A stretch of DNA of 9,957 nt from Planctomycetales bacterium (GTDB taxonomy: Bacteria; Planctomycetota; Planctomycetia; Isosphaerales; Isosphaeraceae). Shown here piece after piece: positions 1 through 6,818 of the stretch. A program made the position numbers and the translations under genes. The notes below the pieces were generated by a model. The model saw only the letters and a list, made by a program, of their open reading frames with translations. It searched no databases and was not told the DNA's origin. The stretch is from the NCBI GenBank assembly GCA_027451455.1, contig DAIDJI010000143.1, positions 1 to 9,957 of the forward strand, written 5' to 3'. Position 1 is the stretch's first letter. The number at the start of each line of letters is the position of its first letter.

Positions 1-1
1 A

Positions 2-406
2 GGCGACCGGACCTACGCCGCCCCGCTCCAATGGGCCCGCGACTTCCTCACCGGCCGCGAGAGCCGAGGCGCGATCCCGACCAGCTACAAGCGCGGCGGC
101 AAGACCCTCGACCTGCGCCTCTTCCTGCCCGACCTGGTCGTCGAGGCGCTCGAGATCGGCCTGAAGGCGATGGACCGCCGCCTCGGCGGCCACTTCCTCC
201 GCGACGCAACCCTGACCGGACCCGAGTCGCGAGGCAGCTCGCCGGTCCGAATCCCCCGCGACCCGACCTCTCGTCAGAGCCCGGGGATCGCCGGACTCTT
301 CCCGTGCGGCGAGGGCGCCGGTTATGCCGGCGGGATCGTCAGCGCCGCGGTCGACGGCCTCCGGACGGCCCGCGCGATTGTCTCCACCTATGCGAGTCTC
401 ACCTGA
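2..406 (+). CDS. FAD-dependent dehydrogenase, COG2509-like (C-terminal part only)
   Basis: The open frame enters from the left edge and ends at TGA 404-406, leaving 134 residues of the C-terminus. The stretch SPVRIPRDP followed by QSPGI.GLFPCGEGAGYAGG and then a V-S-A-A-V-D-G-L helix is the typical end of the COG2509 family of uncharacterised FAD-dependent dehydrogenases. In that family the Gly-rich E-G-A-G-Y-A-G-G segment closes the FAD site against the N-terminal Rossmann fold, which lies outside the window. The natural substrate of the family is not known to me. The gene is followed after 12 bases by the DUF433 gene on the same strand, so the two may share a transcript. The family assignment rests on the motif alone. 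The codon use looks the same as in its neighbours and I see no break in the frame. Confidence 0.85.
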   Translation, partial: GDRTYAAPLQWARDFLTGRESRGAIPTSYKRGGKTLDLRLFLPDLVVEALEIGLKAMDRRLGGHFLRDATLTGPESRGSSPVRIPRDPTSRQSPGIAGLFPCGEGAGYAGGIVSAAVDGLRTARAIVSTYASLT

Positions 407-418
407 GGGGGATAGGCG

Positions 419-745
419 ATGCTGACGACACTCCCCGGCTTCCTGACGCGGGACCGCTACGGCGAGATCCGACTCGCCGGCCATCGGATCGGGCTCCTCC
501 ACGTGGTGGACCTCCACAACCAGGGGCTGGCCCCCGAGGCGATCCACGGCGAGTATCCGTCGCTCCCGGTCGACCTGATTGCCCGGACGATCGACTTCTA
601 CCTGGCCCATCGGCCGGAGGTCGACGATTACGCCTCGTCCACTCGCGCCGAGATCGACCGCCAGGCTGCCGAACCCTCCGGCGGTCCGACCGCGGCCGAG
701 CTGCGCCGGCGGCTGGGATCCGGGAGGTCCGCCGCCACGAGCTGA
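419..745 (+). CDS. DUF433 family protein, probable antitoxin of a DUF433/DUF5615 pair
   Basis: This encodes 108 residues and starts at ATG 419 behind a purine-rich ribosome binding site, GAGGGGGA at 405-412, that overlaps the end of the dehydrogenase gene. The N-terminal half (FLTRD..GEIRLAGHRIGL, residues 8-27) and the following helix-turn-helix-like segment (G-L-A-P-E-A-I then Y-P-S-L-P and I-x-F-Y-L, residues 36-63) match DUF433, a small family usually encoded just before a PIN-like DUF5615 protein. By analogy with VapBC modules it should bind and neutralise its partner and may autoregulate the pair through the helix-turn-helix. The C-terminal 35 residues are polar and charged, as expected for a partner-binding tail. 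The stop lies 3 bases before the start of the DUF5615 gene. The family call is firm; the antitoxin role is inferred from family context and gene order. Confidence 0.87.
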   Translation: MLTTLPGFLTRDRYGEIRLAGHRIGLLHVVDLHNQGLAPEAIHGEYPSLPVDLIARTIDFYLAHRPEVDDYASSTRAEIDRQAAEPSGGPTAAELRRRLGSGRSAATS

Positions 746-748
746 TCC

Positions 749-1120
749 ATGCCGATCCGTTTCCTCCTCGATGAAAACCTCCCTGGGCGACTCGTCGCGG
801 CCATCCGGAGCCACAATGACATGGGACATCTCGCGGTCGACGCCGTTCCCGTGGGAGGGCCGCCCGACCTGCCTCTGGGCAGCGAGGACCCGTACATCCT
901 CCTCTGGGCGGAGCGCGAGGACCGTATCCTGATCTCGCACGACCTGAGGACCCTCCCCGCCTTCCTCGCCGATCACCTCCGCGCGGGGCATCGCTCACCG
1001 GGCCTCTTCCTGATCCGACACGGGGCCTCCCTGCGAGAGGTGGTCGACTTCCTTGTCCTCGTCGCCCATGCCAGCGAGCCGTGGGAGTGGGCGGATCGCT
1101 GCCAGTTCATCCCATCCTAG
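749..1120 (+). CDS. DUF5615 PIN-like domain protein, probable toxin of the pair
   Basis: This encodes 123 residues. It opens with F-L-L-D-E-N-L-P (Asp8, Glu9, Asn10), has a second acidic cluster S-E-D-P-Y-I-L (Glu46, Asp47) and a third acidic motif I-L-I-S-H-D (Asp65). Together these are the pattern of DUF5615, a member of the PIN-like nuclease clan that binds metal through such acidic residues. The C-terminus, with two Trp residues and ending near F-I-P, is also typical, so the protein looks complete. Its start follows the DUF433 stop by 3 bases and lacks a well-placed Shine-Dalgarno (GGGAGG at 722-727 is 21 bases away), which suggests translation coupled to the DUF433 gene. The expected activity is RNA cleavage restrained by the partner, but that is inferred. 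The last 126 bp overlap the mobA gene on the other strand. Confidence 0.87.
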   Translation: MPIRFLLDENLPGRLVAAIRSHNDMGHLAVDAVPVGGPPDLPLGSEDPYILLWAEREDRILISHDLRTLPAFLADHLRAGHRSPGLFLIRHGASLREVVDFLVLVAHASEPWEWADRCQFIPS

Positions 1121-1714
1121 GGCCTCCCGCACTGCCCGCTCGTAGTCCCCAGGGTGATTCAGGTTCCGGAGCGTCCTCAGTTCCGGATCGACCGATCGCA
1201 ACTCGCTCTCGTCCACCACCCGGACCTTGCCGAACCCGACGACGTCCCTGAGCCGGAGGCGGCCGTGTTCCAGCATCCGATCGACGACCGGCAGCACGAC
1301 CCCTCGGCGGTAGACCGCCGCGAGCGGGTGCAGCTCGCCCCCGACGCCCGGGACCGCCATGTCATGCTCGCCGATCAGGTCGGCCAGGCGGGCGATCCAG
1401 CCGGGCGCGAGCATCGGGGCGTCGGTCGATGTCGCGTAGACCAGCTCGACCGACTCCGGGATCGCGGCGAGCCCGGTCGCGAGCCCCTGCACCGGCCCGC
1501 GTCCGGCGACCGGGTCACGCACGACGGCCACCTCGGCCGGCTGCTCCGGGATCGCCTGCCCCGGCGCGGCGACGACCACGACCGGACTCGCCACGCCGCC
1601 GACCAGCCGGACCACCCGCTGGAGCATCGTCTCGGGTCCGATCGGGAGCCAGGCCTTGGACGACCCCATCCGACGACTCTCTCCACCGCAGAGCACCACC
1701 GCGCCCGTCGCCAT
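995..1714 (-). CDS. mobA: MobA-type molybdenum cofactor guanylyltransferase / NTP transferase
   Basis: This encodes 239 residues. The N-terminus L-C-G-G-E-S-R-R-M-G-S-S-K-A (residues 8-21) is the nucleotide-binding loop of the MobA family (usual form LAGGxSxRMGxDKA). It is followed by D-P-V-A-G-R-G-P-V-Q-G-L (67-78) and the metal-binding S-T-D-A-P (96-100, in place of the usual C-D-x-P). The segment R-N-L-N-H-P-G-D-Y-E (183-192) is the normal family ending. MobA couples GMP to molybdopterin in the cytoplasm to make the MGD cofactor of molybdoenzymes; a related cytidylyl role cannot be excluded. ATG 1714 has GGAGGG (complement of 1721-1726) six bases upstream. Residues 199-239 form an extra tail written entirely antisense to the DUF5615 gene. 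No other Mo-cofactor gene is nearby. Confidence 0.85.
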   Translation of the reverse strand: MATGAVVLCGGESRRMGSSKAWLPIGPETMLQRVVRLVGGVASPVVVVAAPGQAIPEQPAEVAVVRDPVAGRGPVQGLATGLAAIPESVELVYATSTDAPMLAPGWIARLADLIGEHDMAVPGVGGELHPLAAVYRRGVVLPVVDRMLEHGRLRLRDVVGFGKVRVVDESELRSVDPELRTLRNLNHPGDYERAVREALGWDELAAIRPLPRLAGMGDEDKEVDHLSQGGPVSDQEEAR

Positions 1715-2090
1715 CGATCGCCCTCCGACTCATCGTGCCCCGAGACCCGTCCTCTCGATCGTAACTCAGAACGTCCCGAGACCCATCCTCAGGCCCCCCA
1801 CCTTCGCCAGGAGGCCCATTCCGAACAATCGCCAGAAACTCTCAACTTCCGGTCCAGGATTGCCGATGACCTCCTGATAGGCAGAGGAGGGTCACTGCGG
1901 ACGGTCCGCCCGAGGGACGTCCGGGGTGCCGCCAGCCGGCCGACACCAGACGAGTCATCACCCTTGATCCAAACCGGCCAGGGCAAGGCCCAACCCGGGA
2001 GGCGTTCCCCCAGCGTCTCCTCGCGATCCCGATCCGTCCGGAGGTCGCTCGACGGGACGGCCCTGCCCCACGACTACGACGCGATCCATC
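1715..2090. other. Intergenic region between mobA and the membrane-protein gene
   Basis: This 376-bp stretch separates two divergent genes and holds no convincing gene. Open frames cross it only as extensions of antisense frames or with poor TTG starts lacking ribosome binding sites. It contains a 16-bp direct repeat (1739-1754 and 1775-1790) and a weak imperfect hairpin at 1868-1893 (GACCTCCT opposite AGGAGGGTC). I could not identify a persuasive promoter for either flanking gene here. Confidence 0.6.
1739..1790. repeat. Pair of 16-bp direct repeats upstream of mobA
   Basis: The sequence CCCGAGACCCGTCCTC at 1739-1754 recurs as CCCGAGACCCATCCTC at 1775-1790, 15 of 16 bases identical, with a start-to-start period of 36 bp. 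Both copies are preceded by CGT within a few bases. They lie 25 and 61 bases upstream of the mobA start codon, which would suit a pair of protein-binding sites, but a chance or slippage origin is possible. Confidence 0.45.
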
Positions 2091-3047
2091 ATGATCCTCT
2101 ACCTCGTCGTGAAGTGTCTCACGCTCATCGTGGTGATCCACCTGCTTCGACTGTTCGCCCGGCGTGCCGGCCCGCGCGTGAGCGGGATGCTGCTGGGCCT
2201 CCCCAGTTCGTCGGCGATCCTGCTGGTCCTTTGCGCCCGAGAGCAGGGAGCGCCGTCGGCCGTCGAGATGGCCGACGCGAGCCTGCTCGGCCTGGCCGGG
2301 GCGGTGGTGATGCCGATGGCGTACGCAGGGGCCGTGCGTCGGGGCTGGCGGCTCCCCTCGGCGATGGCAGCCTCGGTCGCGGCGTATCTGCTGGTCGCCG
2401 CGACGATCGGGCTGATCCATCCCGACGAGCCCGCGCATCGGCTGGCGATCGGGTTCGGCTCCATCTTCGCGGCGACTCTCCTCGCGACCCGGATCGGCGA
2501 CCCGGTCGACGACGTGACCCGGCCCTCGCCGTCGCGGACCTGTGCCGCGATCCTGCGGACCTCGATCCCGATTGCCTATGTCACGGTCGTCGGGTTGGTG
2601 AGCGGTCTCGCGAGCCCCTGGTGGGCCGGGCTGGTCAGCGCGTTCCCGAGCATGACCACAGTTGTCCTGGCGGTCACGCACCTGGAAGAGGGCCCCGAGA
2701 CGGCGAGCCGGATCGCCCGGGCGGTGCCGCCGGCCAACCTCAGCACGGCGGCCTTCCTGGCGGCCTTCCGGATCGTCGCGCCATCGATGGGCCTCGCCGG
2801 GGGAGTGGCCTGCGGCTACCTCGCCTCGTTCCTCAACCTGGCGGCCGTCGAGGCGATCCGCCGGGCGATCCGGCTTCGCGAGCGAGGCTTCGGGATCGTC
2901 CCGGACGCCGATCCCGGGCTCTCCGACTGGACGGGTCTCGATGCCTCGCGGATCGTCCGGCTTCGGACCGCGGACCGGCATCCGGCCCGGCTCCGATCGC
3001 CCCATCGCCGCCACTTCGCACCCCGGCTCGAAATACTGACCTGCTGA
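2091..3047 (+). CDS. Multi-pass membrane protein with internal duplication, unknown function
   Basis: This encodes 318 residues, of which about the first 260 are mostly hydrophobic, with perhaps eight to ten membrane segments. The rest is a charged, probably cytoplasmic tail. The two halves resemble each other. GPRVSGMLLGLPSSSAILLV (27-46) aligns with SPWWAGLVSAFPSMTTVVLA (175-194), and the match continues through an E-x-G motif (51-53, 199-201) and another roughly 30 residues. Such a two-fold repeat is common in secondary transporters and flippases, so a transport role is possible, but I do not recognise the family. ATG 2091 has no clear Shine-Dalgarno (gcgatccatc precedes it) and no better start lies nearby. 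The Arg-rich tail may be partly non-conserved. The next gene on this strand begins 134 bp later with its own promoter-like site. Confidence 0.75.
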   Translation: MILYLVVKCLTLIVVIHLLRLFARRAGPRVSGMLLGLPSSSAILLVLCAREQGAPSAVEMADASLLGLAGAVVMPMAYAGAVRRGWRLPSAMAASVAAYLLVAATIGLIHPDEPAHRLAIGFGSIFAATLLATRIGDPVDDVTRPSPSRTCAAILRTSIPIAYVTVVGLVSGLASPWWAGLVSAFPSMTTVVLAVTHLEEGPETASRIARAVPPANLSTAAFLAAFRIVAPSMGLAGGVACGYLASFLNLAAVEAIRRAIRLRERGFGIVPDADPGLSDWTGLDASRIVRLRTADRHPARLRSPHRRHFAPRLEILTC

Positions 3048-3076
3048 GGGCGAATACCGATCGACCGCACGATCCC

Positions 3077-3106
3077 TTGCGACCGTCGGGCCGAACCCCT
3101 TACGCT
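3077..3106 (+). promoter_or_regulatory. Promoter-like site for the exported-protein gene
   Basis: TTGCGA at 3077-3082 and TACGCT at 3101-3106 are separated by 18 bp, a sigma-70-like layout with an imperfect -10 box. The predicted start of transcription, near 3113, sits inside an inverted repeat, CTCTCG at 3105-3110 and CGAGAG at 3121-3126, which could be an operator or a 5' hairpin. The same TTGC-N-CT arrangement occurs before two other genes of the window. Confidence 0.4.
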
Positions 3107-3181
3107 CTCGAGTTGTCGCCCGAGAGGGCCCGGATTCCGCGAGGACTCGATCGGACCTGATCCCCTGAGGAGATCGTCGAT

Positions 3182-4924
3182 ATGCTGGCTACGTTCGCAC
3201 CCTGGCTCCTGCTCGCGGCCATCGGACAGGCCGCGCCTGAGGCCGCCCTGCTCAAGGCCGCCCCGGCCGACGTCGACGTGGCGATCCGATGCCGGGGCCT
3301 CGAACCCGCACGCGAGGACGTCGTCGCCACCATCAAGGCGATGGACTCCGAGTGGGGCAACATGGCCGAGGGCCTGCTGACAGCTCAACTCGGCGAGATC
3401 GGCCAGCGGCACGGCGAGCGCGCTGTGAAGTCGCCGTTCCTGGTGCTCGTCCGCTTGCCCGAGGCCCCCGGCGCCGGCGACCCAACCTTCGCGGTCCTGC
3501 TCCCCGCCGACGACTACGAGGGCACGCTCCGCGGCTTCAGCGGCGGCAAGGCCGTCGCGTTGAAGCACGAGGACGGCGGTGTCGACTCGTTCGACGGCCC
3601 CGAGGGCCAGGGCACCTGGTACGCCGCGAAGCGGACCGGGATCGTCGCGTTCGGACCGTCGAGAGACCTCGTCGCCGCGATCGCGAAGGGGCCGGCGAAG
3701 GGCCTCGACTCGGTCCTCACCGGACCACTCGGCGCGGGCTTCCTCGGCGGCGAGGCCGGGCTTTACGTCAACTCGGGGGCCCTCACGAAGCGGTATGCCG
3801 ACCTGATCGAGCAGGGCCGGCAGACCTTCGAGGGGCTCATGGACCAACTCGCGCAGCAGCAGCCCGGACAGGCCGGCTCGGCGAAGCTCCTCCGCGAGAT
3901 GTTTGCCGGGGCCATCGACTGGTTCAAGCAGGTGGGCGCATTCACCTATCACGTCGACTTCTCCGAGAAGTCGGTCCGAATGGCGGGCTTCCTGAAGCTG
4001 GCGCCTGGTAGTGACGCGGCGAAGTCGGCCCTCGGAGCGCAGACACTCCCGGTTGCCTCGCTCAGCCGGCTGCCTCGCGGCTCGGCCTATTACATCGGGA
4101 TGAACGCCAGTTCGCGGACGATCCAGCAGCTCCTCTCGATGAGCATGCGGATGATGCAAGGCGATCGCGAGCCCTCGACGGAGTTCAAGAAGGCCACCGA
4201 GGCCCTCTACGGACTGGGCCGGCTCGATGCGATCGGGGCTGTCTCGATGGCGGGCGGAGTGACCTCGATCAACGAGGTCCGGACGTCCGACCCGAAGGGG
4301 TTTGTCGAGCACAGTCTGAACCTCCTCCGGGCGATGGGCCAGGGCGAGGGCCGGCTCGGGATCTACAAGGATGTGAAGATCGAGCCGAAGGCGGAGTCGA
4401 TCGGCGGCCTCGCCTTCACGCACGCTGAGGTCACGATCGACATGGAGAAGCTGACCGCTCTCTCCGGCAACGCTCCCGGCCAGACCGACGCCCTGAAGGC
4501 CATGCTGGGCAACGGACGCATGAACTACTGGTACGGCGCCCAGGGCGACCGGGCCTGGCAGGTCACCGCGCCGAACCGCGAGGCGGCCGTGGCGATGATC
4601 GAGGCCGCACGAAAGCCGGAGGGCGGTGTCGGACAGTCGGCTGGCTTCAAGGCGGTCGCCTCGGACCTCCCCGATCGAGCCAGCTTCGCGGTCGTCCTGG
4701 GCGCCCAGGAACTGGCCCGGATGATCGCAAAGCAGGTCGACGCCGCGGGCAAGAAGCTCGACCTGAAGCTACTCGACGACATGCCGAAGGAGCCTGCCTT
4801 CGCGGGCGCCTCGGTCACTCCTCGCGACGGCGAGGGCTATGAGTTCCGCCTGATCGTCCCCAGCGAGGTCGGCCCCGTCCTCGCCCGGGGGCTGATCCCA
4901 ACCCTTCAGTCCGTGGGAGAGTGA
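3182..4924 (+). CDS. Large exported protein of unknown function
   Basis: This encodes 580 residues and starts at ATG 3182 behind GAGGAG (3167-3172) at a 9-base spacing. The first 18 or so residues (A-P-W-L-L-L-A-A-I-G-Q-A-A) look like a signal peptide with cleavage after an A-x-A type site, so the protein should be exported to the periplasm or cell surface. The mature part begins with L-L-K-A-A-P-A-D-V-D-V-A-I, a common opening of planctomycete secreted proteins that resemble DUF3352. It then alternates short beta-rich stretches with amphipathic helices (for example residues 200-250, rich in Q, K and L). I see no catalytic triad, metal site, repeat or C-terminal anchor, and I do not recognise a named family. 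It converges on the oxidoreductase gene with 9 bp between stops and no terminator hairpin. Confidence 0.8.
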   Translation: MLATFAPWLLLAAIGQAAPEAALLKAAPADVDVAIRCRGLEPAREDVVATIKAMDSEWGNMAEGLLTAQLGEIGQRHGERAVKSPFLVLVRLPEAPGAGDPTFAVLLPADDYEGTLRGFSGGKAVALKHEDGGVDSFDGPEGQGTWYAAKRTGIVAFGPSRDLVAAIAKGPAKGLDSVLTGPLGAGFLGGEAGLYVNSGALTKRYADLIEQGRQTFEGLMDQLAQQQPGQAGSAKLLREMFAGAIDWFKQVGAFTYHVDFSEKSVRMAGFLKLAPGSDAAKSALGAQTLPVASLSRLPRGSAYYIGMNASSRTIQQLLSMSMRMMQGDREPSTEFKKATEALYGLGRLDAIGAVSMAGGVTSINEVRTSDPKGFVEHSLNLLRAMGQGEGRLGIYKDVKIEPKAESIGGLAFTHAEVTIDMEKLTALSGNAPGQTDALKAMLGNGRMNYWYGAQGDRAWQVTAPNREAAVAMIEAARKPEGGVGQSAGFKAVASDLPDRASFAVVLGAQELARMIAKQVDAAGKKLDLKLLDDMPKEPAFAGASVTPRDGEGYEFRLIVPSEVGPVLARGLIPTLQSVGE

Positions 4925-4933
4925 TCGACCATG

Positions 4934-5926
4934 TCACGAATCCGAGAGGCGCAGGATCACCTTGCCGAAGACCTGGTTCGATTCGAGCCGGGCCTGCGCC
5001 TCCCGGTACTGGTCGAGGTCGAAGACCGAGTCGACGACCGGCCGGACGACCCCACGCGCCAGCCAGGGGACGACCTGTTCGGCAAACCTCCGCGTGGCCG
5101 CGAGCTTCTCCTCGATCGGCCGGGCGCGGAGGGTCGTCCCGATGATCGTCAGCCGCTTGCGCAGGACGGTGTTGAGGTCCAGGGTCGTCGAGGTCCCGCC
5201 CAGCAGGCCAACCACCACCAGCCGCCCTCGGATCGCCAGCGCCGCCAGGTTCGCGGCGAGCGCCGGGGCCCCGAGGAAGTCGATCACCACGTCCACGCCG
5301 CGGCCATCGGTCCGCTCGCGGACGACCCGGGCGAAGTCGCCCTCGGCCGGGTCGATCGGGTGGTCGAGGCCGAGGGCACGGGCCTTGTTGAGCTTGTCGG
5401 AGGTGCGCGAAGTGCCGAAGACGGTGCATCCCATCGCGTGGGCGACCTGGACGGCGGCCGTCCCCACTCCGGAGCCGACCGCGTGGATCAGGACCGTCCC
5501 GCCGGGCTCGAGTTCGCCCTGGGTCCGGATCGCGTCGTGGGCAGTGATGAACGCCTCGGGGATCGCGGCGGCCTGGACGAAGTCGAGGCCCGGCGGGATC
5601 GGGACGGCCATCCGCTCGGGAGTCAGGACGTACTCCGCCTGTCCTCCGCCGGCGACGATCCCGAAGACCCGATCGCCGACCTTGAGCGGCCCGACCGCGT
5701 TGGGGCCGAGGGTGTCGACCTCGCCGGCGTACTCCAGGCCGGGGATGTCGGCGGGCGCCCCCGGCGGCGCAGGGTACATCCCGCGGGCCTGCATCAGGTC
5801 GGCGCGGTTGAGGCCGGCGGCCTGGACCCGGACGCGGACCTGATCGCCTTTCGGCTCGGGCGTCGGAACCTCGCGGACCTCCAGCGCCTCGGCGCCGCCT
5901 TTTCCCCGGATCACGATGGCTCTCAT
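4934..5926 (-). CDS. NAD(P)H-quinone oxidoreductase, PIG3-type medium-chain reductase
   Basis: This encodes 330 residues. The N-terminal catalytic fold carries N-R-A-D-L-M-Q-A-R-G-M-Y-P-A-P-P-G (40-56), the signature of the PIG3/QOR branch of the medium-chain dehydrogenase/reductase family. P-G-L-E-Y-A-G-E-V follows (62-70). The cofactor-binding fold has the loop G-S-G-V-G-T-A-A-V-Q (151-160), and Ser173/Arg174 with Lys178 suggest a preference for NADPH. No zinc-ligand cysteine cluster is visible, as expected for the quinone reductase branch. Such enzymes reduce quinones or other activated alkenes in the cytoplasm. ATG 5926 has GGAGGA (complement of 5935-5940) eight bases upstream and overlaps the previous gene's TGA in ATGA. 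It is thus the last gene of an operon starting with membrane proteins. The family is sure, the substrate is not. Confidence 0.93.
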   Translation of the reverse strand: MRAIVIRGKGGAEALEVREVPTPEPKGDQVRVRVQAAGLNRADLMQARGMYPAPPGAPADIPGLEYAGEVDTLGPNAVGPLKVGDRVFGIVAGGGQAEYVLTPERMAVPIPPGLDFVQAAAIPEAFITAHDAIRTQGELEPGGTVLIHAVGSGVGTAAVQVAHAMGCTVFGTSRTSDKLNKARALGLDHPIDPAEGDFARVVRERTDGRGVDVVIDFLGAPALAANLAALAIRGRLVVVGLLGGTSTTLDLNTVLRKRLTIIGTTLRARPIEEKLAATRRFAEQVVPWLARGVVRPVVDSVFDLDQYREAQARLESNQVFGKVILRLSDS

Positions 5927-6345
5927 CCTGAATGTCCTCCACTGGTCGGATCGACGGATGGCCCGTTGCGACGGTTCCCGCGCGGGCTCTCGTCCTTCAC
6001 GTGGAACTCCGTGCTCGCCGAGACCGAGCAGACCATGCCGACGTCGAACAGAACCCCGAGGATCGGCACATCGGAAACCATCTTCACGATCGGACGCAAG
6101 CCCGTTCGATAGGCTTGTGCAAGGAGATAAGTGGCGATGCCCGGCGGGATCAGCGACCCGGTGATCGTCCCGCCGATCACCCCCGGCCCGCCCCGGATCC
6201 GCTCGATCACGAACCCCGGCACGATCGCCAGCAACACCACCCCGAGAGGCGCCACCATGGTCCTGAGCAGCGCAAACCCGACGGCGCAGAGGAACACGAG
6301 CGCGATCAGCTCGGAGATCAGAAACTGCGGCCGGGGTCGTCTCAT
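5923..6345 (-). CDS. Small membrane protein, array member 4 (diverged paralog)
   Basis: This encodes 140 residues with three to four membrane segments. ATG 6345 is preferred over upstream starts because GGAGGG (complement of 6354-6359) lies eight bases before it and the ATG overlaps the TGA of the preceding array gene. It aligns without gaps to member 1 over the first 60 or so residues. R-R-P-R-P-Q-F-L-I-S-E-L-I-A-L-V replaces R-R-S-R-F-Q-F-T-I-R-Q-L-L-A-I-V, and the loop E-R-I-R-G-G-P-G-V (48-56) matches E-R-M-R-G-E-S-G-I. The N-terminal F-T-I-R motif has degenerated to F-L-I-S. The last 30 residues are polar and rich in Gly, Asn and Pro. Its stop overlaps the oxidoreductase start. The function is unknown; membrane location is predicted from hydrophobicity. 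Confidence 0.78.
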   Translation of the reverse strand: MRRPRPQFLISELIALVFLCAVGFALLRTMVAPLGVVLLAIVPGFVIERIRGGPGVIGGTITGSLIPPGIATYLLAQAYRTGLRPIVKMVSDVPILGVLFDVGMVCSVSASTEFHVKDESPRGNRRNGPSVDPTSGGHSG

Positions 6346-6818
6346 GGGCGGGTCCCTCCGGATCGTTGATCGTTGCACAGCCCGCGCCAGGCGATCGGGG
6401 CGACCTCTTCTATCTGAGGAGGCCCTTCCACGGGCCGAACAGGGCGTCTCAACAGGAGGAGAATCAGGAACCCGAGTCCCCCCACGATGGCCCCTAGCAC
6501 CAGCCCAGCCAGTGTGCAGAGCAGAAGGAGGACGAGGACTTCGACAGGAGACCTGATCCTGCTCCAGGGTTGCAGAAGAATGGAGATGATCCCCATCCCG
6601 ACGAAGACGACGAGTACGGCTTGCATCACCACGAGCGGCCCCTGCCCGCGGCGCGACCGATGGATCGCTAACCCCCAGGTGATGGGCGTGATCAGCATGA
6701 GGAACTGCCAGACGGGGAGACGCAGCAGCGTCATCATCAAGGCGACCACCGCGACCAGCTTGAGGAGCTGCCGGATCGTGAGCCGGAACCGGATTCGGGG
6801 TGGCGTCCGGGTCGTCAC
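6342..6818 (-). CDS. Small membrane protein, array member 3
   Basis: This encodes 158 residues from a GTG start at 6818. The start is supported by GGGAGGG (complement of 6827-6833) eight bases upstream and by a GTGA overlap with the stop of member 2. After a short basic N-terminus comes R-F-R-L-T-I-R-Q-L-L-K-L-V (10-22), the motif shared across the array. Then follow about four hydrophobic segments and a basic loop H-R-S-R-R-G-Q-G-P-L (53-62) in the place of the E-R-x-R-G-x-x-G loop of the others. The middle is almost pure Leu/Val/Ile (about 60-125). A soluble tail of about 30 residues with E-E-V-A-P and a single Cys ends the protein. It is the most diverged member apart from the motif and the loop. 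Its function is unknown. Confidence 0.78.
   Translation of the reverse strand: MTTRTPPRIRFRLTIRQLLKLVAVVALMMTLLRLPVWQFLMLITPITWGLAIHRSRRGQGPLVVMQAVLVVFVGMGIISILLQPWSRIRSPVEVLVLLLLCTLAGLVLGAIVGGLGFLILLLLRRPVRPVEGPPQIEEVAPIAWRGLCNDQRSGGTRP

Noticed and set aside
31..774. Plus-strand open frame of 247 codons
   Set aside because: It covers the dehydrogenase end and the DUF433 gene in a wrong frame; the product is Arg/Pro-rich with no motif.
1868..1893. Imperfect hairpin GACCTCCT / AGGAGGGTC as a terminator or riboregulator
   Set aside because: The stem is short with a bulge, no T-run follows, and it lies upstream of both flanking genes.
1789..1986. 65-codon minus-strand frame in the mobA-membrane protein spacer
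   Set aside because: It begins with TTG, has no ribosome binding site and no recognisable features.
1842..3014. Minus-strand open frame of 390 codons
   Set aside because: It is antisense to the membrane protein, with a charged low-complexity product and no recognisable motif.
1154..3160. Plus-strand open frame of 668 codons
   Set aside because: It runs antisense through mobA and then across the membrane-protein gene in another frame; its product is Arg/Pro/Asp-rich without any domain, typical of shadow frames in G+C-rich DNA.
2816..4423. Minus-strand open frame of 535 codons
   Set aside because: It is antisense to the exported-protein gene, which has a signal peptide, a ribosome binding site and a promoter-like site; the antisense product has only low-complexity Arg/Leu/Glu composition.
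4931..6112. Plus-strand open frame of 393 codons and minus-strand frame 4815-5942
   Set aside because: Both overlap the oxidoreductase gene in other frames; the oxidoreductase has full family motifs.
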